The notes below the pieces were generated by a model. That model was given only the letters and a program-made list of their open reading frames with translations. It had not been told where the DNA came from and did not search any database. Below are positions 6,735-14,890 of a stretch of DNA of 64,000 nucleotides, one piece after another. Every line of letters starts with the position of its first letter. Position 1 is the stretch's first letter. Made by a program: the position numbers and the translations under genes. Source of the DNA: DASUNQ01 sp044866775 (lineage in GTDB: Bacteria; Acidobacteriota; Thermoanaerobaculia; Multivoradales; UBA5704); assembly GCA_044866775.1 (NCBI GenBank), contig JBIOUG010000186.1:9375-73374 (forward strand), given 5' to 3'.

Positions 6735-8518
6735 CGCGCCGGCTTGCGCCTCATCTTTCGGGGCTCGCCCGCCGGCTCCTCGGCCGCCGCCTCGGCCCCT
6801 CGCGCACGGTTGTAAACCGCCTGCTGCGCGATGGTCAAGATGTTGTTGGTCAGCCAGTAGAGGACGAGGCCGCTCGGGAAGCCGAGGAAGAGAGCGGTCA
6901 TCAGCACCGGCATCCACTGGAAGATCCGCCGTTGCATCGGGTCGCCGGTCATCGGCGCGAGCCGCACCTGGAGGAACTGGGTGACGCCCATGACGATCGG
7001 CAGCACGTAATAGGGGTCCTTCGCCGACAGATCGTGGATCCAGAAGATCCAGGGGGCGCCGCGCAGCTCGACGACGTTGAACAGCAGCTTGTAGAAGGCG
7101 AAGAAGACGGGGAGCTGCAAGACCATCGGCAGGCAGCCGCCGGCGGGGTTGACCCCCTCGCTGCGGTACAGCCCCATGATCTCCTCGTTCATCTTGCGCT
7201 GCATCTCGAGGTTGGGGCGCCCGTTCTTGTCCTTGAGCTTGCCGCGGTACCTCTCGCGCACCGCCTGCATCTTGGGGTTGAGCTCCTGCATCTTGCGCAT
7301 CGAGACGTAGCTCTTGTGCGTCAGCGGCAGGAGGAGGATCTTGATCAGCACCGTCATGATCACGATCGCCCAGCCGTAGTTGCCGACGACGTTCTCGTGC
7401 AGCCAGTGGAGGGCGGCGAGGAGCGGGCGGGCGAGGAAACTGAAGGGGGCGAGGCGGATGGTCTCCTCGAGCCCCCAGGGCAGGGAGGCCAGGCGCTCGT
7501 ACTCCTTGGCGCCCCAGTAGGCGGAGGCGCGCAGAGTGTCGCCCTGCGGCTCGACCAGGAGCATGAAGTCGCGGGGGTAGTCCTTCTGCTCCTTGCTGAT
7601 CTCGTCCTTCGACGGCACCGGCACGAAGCGCGATCCCGCCTCAGCGTTCGGCAGCACCAGGACCGGCCGGAAGACCGCCCTCTCCAGCCGCTCCTCGGGC
7701 ACCAGCACGGTCAGGAAGTAGGTGTCCTCGAGCCCCACCCAGCGCACGCCCTGGCCGGAGAGCTCGATCGGCTCCCACGCCCCCTTGGGCGCCGCCGTCT
7801 CCACCTCGTCGCCGGACCGGTAGACCGCCGCCGCCTGCAGGAACTGGCTCCCCGCCTCCTCGGGCGAGGGGTTGCGCAGCCCGGGACCGAGCAACAGCGC
7901 CCAGTCGCTGCGGCCGGGGACCGCGACCTCGACGTCGAAGAGCCCTTCGCCGCGGAAGCGGAAGCGCTTGGTGGCTTCCCCCTCGGGGCCGCGGTAGTGG
8001 AGGGTCACCCACGAACCCGCCGGGGCGCCGCCGCGCTCGACTGCGAAGAGCGCGCGGTTGAGCGGCTCGGGGTGGTCTTCGCGCTCGGCGAGGGCGAACG
8101 GGTAGGGCTCGCCGGCGCGGCGGCGCACCAGGTCCAGCCCTTTGCCGTCCGGCCCCAGGTGCTCCTTGAGGACGAAGGAGACGAGCTGCGCGCCGCGGTT
8201 GGTGAAGGTGGCGCGGAAAGCGTCGGTGTCGACGACCACGCGCTCTTCGGCCGCGGCGCGGACCGGAGGACCGGCGGGCGCGGGCGGCGGTGTCGTCGCC
8301 GGCGGGGCGGCGGCCGTGCCGGCCCCGGCAGCCGGAGGCGCCGCCGCCTGCGGCCCGGCGGCCTGCGGCGCCGTCCGCGCCGAGTCGGGGGCGGGTCGCG
8401 CCGCTTCCGCCGCGGGGCGGCCGTCGGTCTCCGGCGGCGCCGGCGGGAAGAGCGCCATCCAGCCGAGATAGACCGCCATCGAGAGGAGGAAGGCGATGAG
8501 CAGGCGACGATAGTCCAC
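6731..8518 (-). CDS. yidC: Membrane protein insertase YidC
   Basis: 595 residues from a GTG start preceded by AAGGAAAGGA. An N-terminal membrane segment (about 5-22) is followed by an Ala/Pro-rich linker (30-85), the large periplasmic P1 domain typical of Gram-negative YidC (from about 90), and the conserved insertase core from about 365 with its hydrophilic-groove helices (YGWAIVIMTVLIKILLLPLT, GCLPMVLQLPVFFAFYKLL). A basic tail ends the protein. It inserts proteins such as Foc and cooperates with SecYEG. Overlaps jag. Confidence 0.96.
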   Translation of the reverse strand: MDYRRLLIAFLLSMAVYLGWMALFPPAPPETDGRPAAEAARPAPDSARTAPQAAGPQAAAPPAAGAGTAAAPPATTPPPAPAGPPVRAAAEERVVVDTDAFRATFTNRGAQLVSFVLKEHLGPDGKGLDLVRRRAGEPYPFALAEREDHPEPLNRALFAVERGGAPAGSWVTLHYRGPEGEATKRFRFRGEGLFDVEVAVPGRSDWALLLGPGLRNPSPEEAGSQFLQAAAVYRSGDEVETAAPKGAWEPIELSGQGVRWVGLEDTYFLTVLVPEERLERAVFRPVLVLPNAEAGSRFVPVPSKDEISKEQKDYPRDFMLLVEPQGDTLRASAYWGAKEYERLASLPWGLEETIRLAPFSFLARPLLAALHWLHENVVGNYGWAIVIMTVLIKILLLPLTHKSYVSMRKMQELNPKMQAVRERYRGKLKDKNGRPNLEMQRKMNEEIMGLYRSEGVNPAGGCLPMVLQLPVFFAFYKLLFNVVELRGAPWIFWIHDLSAKDPYYVLPIVMGVTQFLQVRLAPMTGDPMQRRIFQWMPVLMTALFLGFPSGLVLYWLTNNILTIAQQAVYNRARGAEAAAEEPAGEPRKMRRKPAR

Positions 8519-8544
8519 GGAGTACGAGTCCTTTCCTTGCTCTC

Positions 8545-8763
8545 TTACGGCAGGTCGACGCCGCCGGCCGCGAACGGCTGGCAGCGCATCAGGCGCCCGA
8601 GGGCGAGCCACGTCCCCCGCCCGAAGCCGTGCCGCAGCAGCGCCAGCCGCGCGTACTCCGAGCAGGTGGGGGTGAAGCGGCAGGAGCGGGGGAGCAGCGG
8701 CGACACCCAGCGCTTGTACCCGGCGAGCAGGGCGAGCGTGCCGCGGACCGCGATGCCGCTCAC
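8545..8763 (-). CDS. yidD: Membrane protein insertion efficiency factor YidD
   Basis: 72 residues from a GTG that overlaps the rnpA stop (GTGA). The family core is clear: YKRWVSPLLPRSCRFTPTCS followed by EYARLAL and the C-terminal LMRCQPFAAGGVDLP. YidD is a short peripheral membrane protein that assists YidC-dependent insertion. Position between rnpA and yidC is the usual one, and the length is usual for the family. Confidence 0.94.
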   Translation of the reverse strand: MSGIAVRGTLALLAGYKRWVSPLLPRSCRFTPTCSEYARLALLRHGFGRGTWLALGRLMRCQPFAAGGVDLP

Positions 8764-9146
8764 GCCTCGCGCCTCCGCGGGAGCAGCCCGGCGAGGAGCC
8801 GCAGGAGTTCCTCGCGGTACGCCGGGAAGTCGGCCTCGCCCGCCCCCGGCTTCAAGTGCACCACCAGGTCCAGGGCCGGCAGCCTGCTGCGGTGCTCCCA
8901 TCGCCGATACACCTCGCGGGTCCTGCGCTTCAGCCGCTGGCGCACCACCGCTTTGCCGACTTTGCGGCTGGCGGTGATGCCGATGCGAGGGTGCCCGAGG
9001 TCGTTGGAGGCGTGGTAGAGGATCGCCAGGTTGCCGTGCCGGCGGCGTCCCGTCCGGTAGCACCTGAGGTAGTCGGCCCGGCGCCGCAGCTTCTCCCGGT
9101 CCAGCAGGCGCTCACCCGCAGGCGGGGCGCCCTGCCGCTCCGGCAT
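8760..9146 (-). CDS. rnpA: Ribonuclease P protein component
   Basis: 128 residues. RnpA is the basic protein subunit that helps RNase P RNA process tRNA 5' ends. The family signature is present as ITASRKVGKAVVRQRLKRRT (about residues 57-76), corresponding to the RNR segment; the N-terminal LRRRADYLRCYRTGRRR is also characteristic. The ATG overlaps the rpmH TGA. The first ten residues (MPERQGAPPA) are not conserved-looking, so a slightly later start is possible. Confidence 0.93.
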   Translation of the reverse strand: MPERQGAPPAGERLLDREKLRRRADYLRCYRTGRRRHGNLAILYHASNDLGHPRIGITASRKVGKAVVRQRLKRRTREVYRRWEHRSRLPALDLVVHLKPGAGEADFPAYREELLRLLAGLLPRRREA

Positions 9147-9280
9147 CAGACGCTCAGGCGCTTGCGCCCCTTCCTGCGTCGGCGCGAGATGATGGCGCGG
9201 CCGCTCTTGGTGCGCATCCGCACCAGGAAGCCGTGCGTCCGCTTGCGCCGCCGGTTGTTCGGCTGAAAAGTCCGTTTCAC
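9146..9280 (-). CDS. rpmH: Ribosomal protein bL34
   Basis: 44 residues, the usual size, starting with GTG (VKRTFQPNNRRRKRTHGFLV). bL34 is a very basic protein of the large ribosomal subunit. The sequence KRTHGFLVRMRTKSGRAIIS is diagnostic. The stop codon overlaps rnpA. It is the first gene of the rpmH-rnpA-yidD-yidC-jag operon. Confidence 0.97.
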   Translation of the reverse strand: MKRTFQPNNRRRKRTHGFLVRMRTKSGRAIISRRRRKGRKRLSV

Positions 9281-9391
9281 GTTCGAGCCGCCTCTGGGTC
9301 GTGAGTTGACGGTGCTGGGTCGAGCCGGCACCGCGCGGGCAGGCCTGTCCCAACGAAAGGCGAAACTTAGCCCACGCGGCGCGCGGCGTCA

Positions 9392-9469
9392 AGGAGCCCG
9401 TCGCGCTGGCCGCGCGACGGAAAGCGCTCCTAGACATCGATTGGAGCCCGGCGCGAAAGCCTTCGTGTC
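9392..9469 (+). repeat. REP-like double-hairpin repeat, copy a
   Basis: One of four copies (others 12750-12826, 25621-25698, 49053-49127). Unit: AGGAGCCCGTCGCG, a short loop, CGCGCGACGG, then GCGCTCCTAG, then a second hairpin related to GGCGCGAAAGC/TTTCGCGCC. Here the second hairpin is slightly degenerate. It lies between rpmH and the tRNA genes. Confidence 0.75.
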
Positions 9470-9478
9470 TTTAGGACG

Positions 9479-9569
<91 letters not shown>

Positions 9570-9595
9570 GGGTTGCTGCGTCCTGCCCAGGTTCA

Positions 9596-9685
<90 letters not shown>

Positions 9686-9744
9686 GGGCGATACAAAGAG
9701 CCGAGCCCGCACGGGCGGGCGACCTCTCAAACCGCGGCTGCCGC

Positions 9745-10197
9745 TCACGGATTCCGCCGCAGGGCGGCGAAGAAGCCGGAGAGCAGCGCGCCGCACTCCT
9801 CGGCGAGCACGCCCGGCGTCACCTCCAGGCGGTGGTTCAGGCGCGGGTCCTGGACCACGTTTCCCAAGGTCCCGCAGTAGCCCGCCTTGGGATCGGCGGC
9901 ACCGTAGACGAGCCGCGCGATGCGCGCCGACACCAGGGCGCCGGCGCACATCGCGCAGGGCTCGAGGGTGACGTAGATGGTGCCGCCCACCCGCCAGCCG
10001 CCCACCCGCGCCGCCGCCTGGCGGATGGCCAGGATCTCGGCATGGGCGAGTGGGTCGCGGTCGAGCTCGCGCCGGTTGTGCGCCCGGCCGAGGACCTCGC
10101 CGTCGCGCACCAGCACGGCGCCGATCGGGACCTCGCCCAGGGCCGCCGCCCGCTCGGCCTCGCCGATCGCCTGGCGCATCCAGTCCCGGTCGTCCAT
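9745..10197 (-). CDS. tadA: tRNA-specific adenosine deaminase TadA
   Basis: 150 residues. TadA makes inosine at the wobble position of tRNA-Arg(ACG). The zinc-deaminase motifs are complete: HAE at about 52-54 (proton-shuttling Glu) and PCAMC at about 80-84 (zinc Cys pair). The C-terminal half (RLVYGAADPKAGYCGTLGNV) has the TadA-type substrate segment. Placed just upstream of two tRNA genes on the same strand. Confidence 0.94.
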   Translation of the reverse strand: MDDRDWMRQAIGEAERAAALGEVPIGAVLVRDGEVLGRAHNRRELDRDPLAHAEILAIRQAAARVGGWRVGGTIYVTLEPCAMCAGALVSARIARLVYGAADPKAGYCGTLGNVVQDPRLNHRLEVTPGVLAEECGALLSGFFAALRRNP

Positions 10198-10279
10198 CGG
10201 TCGTCCGTCGCAGGAGGCGCCGGCAAGCCTGCTGCCGCGAGCCGCTTATCCTAAGGGAATGTGGTGCCGGCGGCTACTT

Positions 10280-10485
10280 CCCGCGCGGCACGACAGTGGC
10301 CGGGTGGGGTGCCGGTCCGCAGGGATCTCCACAGGCGCGCCGCTTCGCGGTGCTGATCGGCGGCGGGTGAGGCCTGCGGCTCGCACTCCGCTGCGCGGAG
10401 TGCATCACGACGGTGTTGCCAGGCTAGGGGGCGCGCGCCGGTTCCGATCCCTGCGGACCGGCACCCCACCCGGCCGCATGACTCG
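10280..10485 (+). repeat. Fold-back repeat family 1, copy C (206 bp)
   Basis: Third copy of the element seen at 1249-1456 and 4206-4410. It has GTGGGGTGCCGGTCC and GGACCGGCACCCCAC near the ends, inner palindrome GCACTCCGC/GCGGAGTGC, and outer ends CCCGCGCGG and GCATGACTCG. It occupies most of the gap between tadA and the M56 gene; the rest is GC-rich sequence and a short degenerate repeat near 10509-10540. Confidence 0.75.
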
Positions 10486-10542
10486 GAGGCGGCGACGGCG
10501 ACGGCGAAAATCCCCTTTTCCTACCTGAATTGTTTTTCCTCC

Positions 10543-12102
10543 TTAGCGGCGCTCGAGGACCGTCGGCGGTGGCGGCGGCGGGACGGACTGGCCGCGCGCT
10601 TTGGCGGCGGCGAAGTAGGAGTTCTCGCCGCTGGTCAGGAGGGCGCGGCCGGCCGGCTGGAGCTCGACGGTCCAGGTGATCTCGGCCGGGCCGGCCGGCC
10701 AGTCGCGGATGCGGAAGTCCTCGACCCGCGTGCGGAAGGTCAAGCGATCGCCGTCCGGGGCGCCCGCGCTGATGATCGGCAGCTCGACGAGCGTCGATTT
10801 CGTGCTCCCGTCCGGCTGCTTCTGGAGGCGCACCACGGTCAGCTTCAAGGCGCCGTCCGCGCCGATCGCCAGCTCGACGGCGGGATCGCGCTTCTCGTCG
10901 TCGCCCGGCATGTAGCCGATCCAGGTACCGGCGAAGGGCGTCAGCGCGGTGGGCGCGGCGGGCGGCGCCGCGGCGACGTCGACGGCCAGCGCCGAGGCCC
11001 CCCAGCCGGTCAGGCAGAGAGCGAGCAGGGCGATGACGAGCGCGGTGCGCGCGCGGCGGGGGGTGAGGAGAGAGACTCGATCGGTCCAGCGGCGCATACG
11101 TTCCTCCAGGATGTCGGCGTCGAAGACGCCCAGGGTGTGGGCCGGCCGGGGGAGGCCGGCCAGGTATTTGGCCGCGGCGAGAAGGGCCCGGGCGTAGGCG
11201 CGCGGAGCGACCAGGCGCTCGACGGCCAGCTCGTCGCAGGCGATCTCGCGCGCGGCGGCGATCCGCCGCCGCAGCAGGCGGGCGGCGGGGTGGAAGGCGA
11301 CCGGCAGGAGCAGTGCTTCGCAGACGAGGTTCACGGCGTAGTCGCGGCGGCGGACGTGCGCCAGCTCGTGGCCGAGCACCGCGCGCGCCTCGTTGGGCGT
11401 GGCCGAGTCGAGGAAACCTGGCGGCAGCAGCACGGCAGGGCGGCGGGCGCCGACGGTGAACGGTCCGAGACCGGCGGGCGAGCAGAGGAGCTCGACCGCC
11501 ATGCGACCGCGGACGTCTTGGTGTTCCGCTCGATCGACCCCGAATGCACGGCAGCAGTCGGCGACCAAGCCCGCAGCCGCTGAAGACAGCTCCGGTGCCG
11601 TCGCCTGCAGCCGAAGGGATCGCGCGCGCGACCAGGAGCGGACGACTCCGGCGGCGTGCGCGAGCAAGAAGATCAGGTAGAGAAAGGTGAGGGCGCGCGA
11701 CCAGCGGGGGAGCGCCAAAGATAGTCGCAGAGCTGCGACCGCACCAGCGAGGCGCCGGAGCCCTGCCGCGGGCTGCTCCTCCGCCGGTATCGCGCGGCGC
11801 GATTCTTGTGCGGCAGCTTCACGCGAGCCGTCCAGCGCACCGCCGCCCCTCCGCCCAGCCACGGCTGCACCGCCGTCTTCCCTTACCTGAATTCTTTCTT
11901 TCCCAGAACCCTGGTCCCGCAGCAGGCTCGCCGCGGGAAGCGCGACGGCGAGGCCGAGCGCCGCCACCCAGAGGGCGTGCCGAAAGCGGGCCGGCGCGCA
12001 CTGCAGAAGGCGCGCCGCGAGCGCGGCGCAGGCCACCACCGCCGGCACCTGCCACAGGGCGTTGGCGAGGAAGGTCCAGACCAGCCGGTCAATCGTTTCC
12101 AT
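10543..12102 (-). CDS. M56-family (BlaR1-like) membrane metalloprotease
   Basis: 519 residues. N-terminal membrane helices (VPAVVACAALAARLL; FRHALWVAALGLAVALPAAS) and further hydrophobic segments carry an M56 peptidase domain with the zinc site HELAH at about 240-244 and the downstream AREIACDELAV near 280. BlaR1/MecR1 proteins cleave BlaI-type repressors after sensing a signal; the BlaI-like gene lies immediately upstream and overlaps by 14 bp. The C-terminal 150 residues are a lipocalin-like or beta-rich domain (AGTWIGYMPG) rather than a penicillin-binding sensor, so the signal is probably not a beta-lactam. A repeat-derived segment GSGKERIQVRE sits near residue 66. Confidence 0.85.
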   Translation of the reverse strand: METIDRLVWTFLANALWQVPAVVACAALAARLLQCAPARFRHALWVAALGLAVALPAASLLRDQGSGKERIQVREDGGAAVAGRRGGGALDGSREAAAQESRRAIPAEEQPAAGLRRLAGAVAALRLSLALPRWSRALTFLYLIFLLAHAAGVVRSWSRARSLRLQATAPELSSAAAGLVADCCRAFGVDRAEHQDVRGRMAVELLCSPAGLGPFTVGARRPAVLLPPGFLDSATPNEARAVLGHELAHVRRRDYAVNLVCEALLLPVAFHPAARLLRRRIAAAREIACDELAVERLVAPRAYARALLAAAKYLAGLPRPAHTLGVFDADILEERMRRWTDRVSLLTPRRARTALVIALLALCLTGWGASALAVDVAAAPPAAPTALTPFAGTWIGYMPGDDEKRDPAVELAIGADGALKLTVVRLQKQPDGSTKSTLVELPIISAGAPDGDRLTFRTRVEDFRIRDWPAGPAEITWTVELQPAGRALLTSGENSYFAAAKARGQSVPPPPPPTVLERR

Positions 12103-12484
12103 CGCCGTCCTCCTTTTCCTTCTTCTCGACCAGCTCGGCGAGCCGGGCGAGGGCCTCCGGAGTGAGCTGGCGGGTCTCGACCAGGCTCATCACTAGCCGC
12201 TCGGGCGAGCCGTCGAAGAGGCGCGTGACGAGGTCGCCCAGCGCCTGCCGCGCCGCCTGCAACTGGGTCACGGCCGGCGCGTAGTGGTAGGCGCGGCCGC
12301 GCAGCTCGCGGCGGACCTTGCCCTTGCGATGGAGGATGCCGAGCACCGTCTGCACCGTGTTGTAGGCGAGGTCGCGCCCGAGGCGTTCCTGCACCGCCTG
12401 CACGGGCGCCGGACCGACCTCCCACAAGACCTTCATGACCTCGAGCTCGAGAGGCGTGATCTGACCACGCGGGCGCTTTGCCAT
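12089..12484 (-). CDS. BlaI/MecI-family transcriptional repressor
   Basis: 131 residues. The N-terminal winged helix (ITPLELEVMKVLWEVGPAPV ... YNTVQTVLGILHRKGKVRRE) is the BlaI/MecI/CopY DNA-binding domain; the C-terminal part (about 75-131) would dimerise. Such repressors control their own operon and are cleaved by the M56 partner encoded next. A TTGACA-17 bp-CATACT promoter with two copies of a CTAGnnnCTTTAGGA-like operator lies directly upstream, and AGGAGGAGAG provides the ribosome-binding site. Confidence 0.9.
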   Translation of the reverse strand: MAKRPRGQITPLELEVMKVLWEVGPAPVQAVQERLGRDLAYNTVQTVLGILHRKGKVRRELRGRAYHYAPAVTQLQAARQALGDLVTRLFDGSPERLVMSLVETRQLTPEALARLAELVEKKEKEDGDGND

Positions 12485-12494
12485 CGCTCTCCTC

Positions 12495-12550
12495 CTAGAC
12501 TCTTAGGAGTATGCGCGCCGACGGGCGCGTTGTCAACTAGGTCTTTAGGA
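12495..12550 (-). promoter_or_regulatory. Promoter and paired operators of the blaI-like/M56 operon
   Basis: On the minus strand TTGACA (12531-12536) and CATACT (12508-12513) are separated by 17 bp. Two similar sequences, CTAGACTCTTAGGA (12495-12508) and CTAGGTCTTTAGGA (12537-12550), lie 42 bp apart, about four helical turns, one over the -10/start region and one just upstream of the -35. This arrangement suits autorepression by the adjacent BlaI-type protein. Confidence 0.65.
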
Positions 12551-12613
12551 CTTGGCGCCGCGAGACGGTGCCGGGGGAAGGGCGGGGGTGGCGCCCGGTG
12601 GTATCCTAGTCAC

Positions 12614-12747
12614 CGGCAGCGACCCACGAAGGGTTCGGGTCCTGTGCATCGACCGCTATCGAACCTCGTCAGGCCCGGAAGGGAGCAGCGATAAGGTACG
12701 CGGGCGAGTGCCGCAGATAAACCGGAACCCTTCGTAGGACGCTGCCG
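12614..12747 (+). ncRNA. ffs: Signal recognition particle RNA (4.5S/SRP small RNA)
   Basis: The conserved SRP domain IV hairpin is present: GTCAGGCCCGGAAGGGAGCA followed by GCGGGCG. A long closing helix pairs CGGCAGCGACC and ACGAAGGGTTC with GGAACCCTTCGT and CGCTGCCG, defining ends near 12614 and 12747. The RNA binds Ffh to target membrane proteins. It lies just upstream of dnaX, a common position in bacteria. Confidence 0.93.
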
Positions 12748-12749
12748 CG

Positions 12750-12826
12750 AGGAGCCCGTCCCGCTGGTCGCGGGACGGACGGCGCTCCTAGCGATTGATC
12801 TGACACGGCGCGAAAGCTTTCGCGCC
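12750..12826 (+). repeat. REP-like double-hairpin repeat, copy b
   Basis: Begins 3 bp after the SRP RNA. First hairpin CCGTCCCG/CGGGACGG flanked by GGAGC and GCTCC; second hairpin GGCGCGAAAGC/TTTCGCGCC followed by TTTT, so it could also terminate SRP RNA transcription. Three related copies occur elsewhere in the window. Confidence 0.75.
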
Positions 12827-12846
12827 TTTTCCGTCTCCGATCTCCG

Positions 12847-14589
12847 ATGAGCTATCAGGTCCTCGCGCGCAAATGGCGGCCGCAGACCTTCGCCAGTCTG
12901 GTCGGCCAGGAGCCGATCGTCACCGCCCTGCGCAACGCTCTGACCGAAGGGCGGATCGCCCAGGCCTACCTGTTCTCGGGGATCCGCGGCGTCGGCAAGA
13001 CGACCGCCGCGCGCGTCCTCGCCAAGGCCTTGAACTGCGAGAAGGGGCCCGCGGCCGATCCCTGCGACGACTGCCTCGCCTGCCGCGAGATCACGCGCGG
13101 CGCCGACCTCGACGTCATCGAGGTGGACGCGGCCACCTACTCGAAGGTCGAGCAGGTGCGGGATCTCACCGAGAGCTTGAAGTACGGCCCGGCGCGCGAC
13201 CGCTACAAGGTGGTGGTGCTCGACGAGATCCACCGCCTCTCGCGCCAGGCCTTCGACGCCCTGCTCAAGATCGTCGAGGAGCCGCCGCCGCACCTGGTCT
13301 TCATCTTCGCCACGACCGAGATCGAGGCCGTGCCGGCGACGGTGCTCTCGCGCTGCCAGGAGTTCCACTTCCGGCGCGTCGCCGGCGCCGAGGTGGCGGC
13401 GCTGCTGCGCCGCATCTGTGACTCCGAAGCGATCACGGCGAGCGACGCGGCGCTGCGGCTCGTCGCCCGCGCCGGCGAGGGGAGCGTGCGCGACGCGGTG
13501 GCGCTCCTCGACCAGCTCGCGACCTTCGGCTCGGGGCAGATCGCCGACGACGAGGCCGTGCGCCTGCTCGGCGGGCTCGACACCGCGCTCTTCGCCCGTC
13601 TGCTCGACGCGATCGTCGCCGGCGACGCGCAGGGTGTGCGCGAGGCCACGGCGCGGGTCGAGGACGAGGGGTGGGACCCGCGGCACGTCTACGGCCAGTT
13701 CCTGGCCTTCTGCCGCGACGCGCTGCACCTCGCGATGGGGAGCGATCCGGCGCAGGTGGACCTGCCCGCCGAGGACGCCGCGGCGCTCGCCCGCCGGGCG
13801 CGCGAAGCCGGCTACGAGAACCTCCTCCGCCTCCTGCAGCAGCTCCTCGCGAGCGAGCAGACGGTGCGGCGGAGCGAGACCGGCGTCCTCGCCGTCGAGA
13901 TCGCCTGGCTGCGGGCGGCGGAGCTGCCGAAGCTGACGCGGATCGAGGAGCTGCTCGGCGGCGGCTCGGGATCGGAGTTCCGGTCAGGGTCAGGGAAAGA
14001 AAAAGATTCGGGTAGGGAAGGGCGGCTTGGCGCGGCGGCCATCGCGAGCCCCGCCGGCGGCGGGACGCGACCAGCCGCCACCGCGCCTTTCGATCCGGCC
14101 ACGCCGGCGGAGCCGCTCGCAACCCATTCCGCGGGCCAGCCTTTCCCTACCCAGCCCTCTTCCAACCCTGCGATCGCCACAGATTCCCCGCTCTCGGGCC
14201 CGGACGCCGAACCCGCTCCCGTCGACCACTTGGAGCGCTTCCTCCTCGAGCTCCACAAGCGCCGCCCCTCGCTCGCCGTCGTCTTCGACGAGCACAAGCC
14301 GAGCTTCGAAGACGGCGTCCTGCTGGTGCCGCGCGACGCCGATCTCGACAGCGCTTTGCAGCGCGGCAACAACCGGCAGATACTGGAGGAGGTCCTGCGG
14401 ACGGTGTGGGGGAGCGGGGCGCGCTGGCGACCGGTTGCGGGGGGCAACGGGAACGCGGCCGGCGAGCCAGGGTCCGAGGTGGCCGTCGCCAACGACGTGG
14501 CGAGCCATCCCGCCGTGCAAACCGTGCTCGAGATGTTCAACGGCCGCATCGAGCGGATCGAGCAGCACGGGAGTCCGAGGGAGGATTGA
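12847..14589 (+). CDS. dnaX: DNA polymerase III subunit gamma/tau
   Basis: 580 residues. The clamp-loader AAA+ module has Walker A GIRGVGKT (45-52), the four-Cys zinc site (C64, C73, C76, C79), and Walker B/sensor VVVLDEIHRLS. A low-complexity linker (about 375-465) leads to a C-terminal tau-like domain. At 13996-14005 the codons AAA GAA AAA precede a -1-frame TAG at 14013, so a shorter gamma-like product by frameshifting is conceivable, but the site is not a canonical heptamer. The linker contains a segment repeated in the M56 gene. Followed by ybaB and recR. Confidence 0.95.
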   Translation: MSYQVLARKWRPQTFASLVGQEPIVTALRNALTEGRIAQAYLFSGIRGVGKTTAARVLAKALNCEKGPAADPCDDCLACREITRGADLDVIEVDAATYSKVEQVRDLTESLKYGPARDRYKVVVLDEIHRLSRQAFDALLKIVEEPPPHLVFIFATTEIEAVPATVLSRCQEFHFRRVAGAEVAALLRRICDSEAITASDAALRLVARAGEGSVRDAVALLDQLATFGSGQIADDEAVRLLGGLDTALFARLLDAIVAGDAQGVREATARVEDEGWDPRHVYGQFLAFCRDALHLAMGSDPAQVDLPAEDAAALARRAREAGYENLLRLLQQLLASEQTVRRSETGVLAVEIAWLRAAELPKLTRIEELLGGGSGSEFRSGSGKEKDSGREGRLGAAAIASPAGGGTRPAATAPFDPATPAEPLATHSAGQPFPTQPSSNPAIATDSPLSGPDAEPAPVDHLERFLLELHKRRPSLAVVFDEHKPSFEDGVLLVPRDADLDSALQRGNNRQILEEVLRTVWGSGARWRPVAGGNGNAAGEPGSEVAVANDVASHPAVQTVLEMFNGRIERIEQHGSPRED

Positions 14590-14593
14590 GGCG

Positions 14594-14890
14594 ATGAGCA
14601 GCATGCGACAGCTCATGAAGCAGGCGCAGGAGATGCAGGAGCGCCTGCAGCGCGAGCTCAACGACATGGTCGTCGAGGCGAGCGTCGGCGGCGGCATGGT
14701 GACGGTGAGGATGAGCGGCCACAAGCAGCTCGTGAGCTGCAAGATCGACCCCGAGGCGATGGACAAGGAAGATCCCTCGATGCTCGAGGACCTGATCGTC
14801 GCCGCCGTCAACGAGGCCGGCCGCCGGGTCGACGAGACGATGCGCAACCGGGTGGGGACCCTGGCGTCCAGCCTGCCGGGTCTGTTCTGA
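14594..14890 (+). CDS. ybaB: YbaB/EbfC nucleoid-associated protein
   Basis: 98 residues. The family pattern is clear: an N-terminal helix MRQLMKQAQEMQERLQREL, a beta sheet with GGGMVTVRMSGHKQLVSCKI, and a C-terminal helix. YbaB dimers bind DNA without strong sequence preference. Position between dnaX and recR is the classic arrangement. The stop codon overlaps the presumed recR start (CTGA). Confidence 0.94.
   Translation: MSSMRQLMKQAQEMQERLQRELNDMVVEASVGGGMVTVRMSGHKQLVSCKIDPEAMDKEDPSMLEDLIVAAVNEAGRRVDETMRNRVGTLASSLPGLF

Noticed and set aside
5622..6917. Long minus frame giving Jag an extra 61 N-terminal residues
   Set aside because: The extension overlaps the 3' end of yidC out of frame; the ATG at 6734 overlaps the yidC stop and begins the conserved Jag N-terminus.
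6932..8977. 681-codon plus-strand frame opposite yidC
   Set aside because: Mirror frame of yidC/yidD/rnpA caused by high GC; composition is His/Arg/Gly-rich and matches no family.
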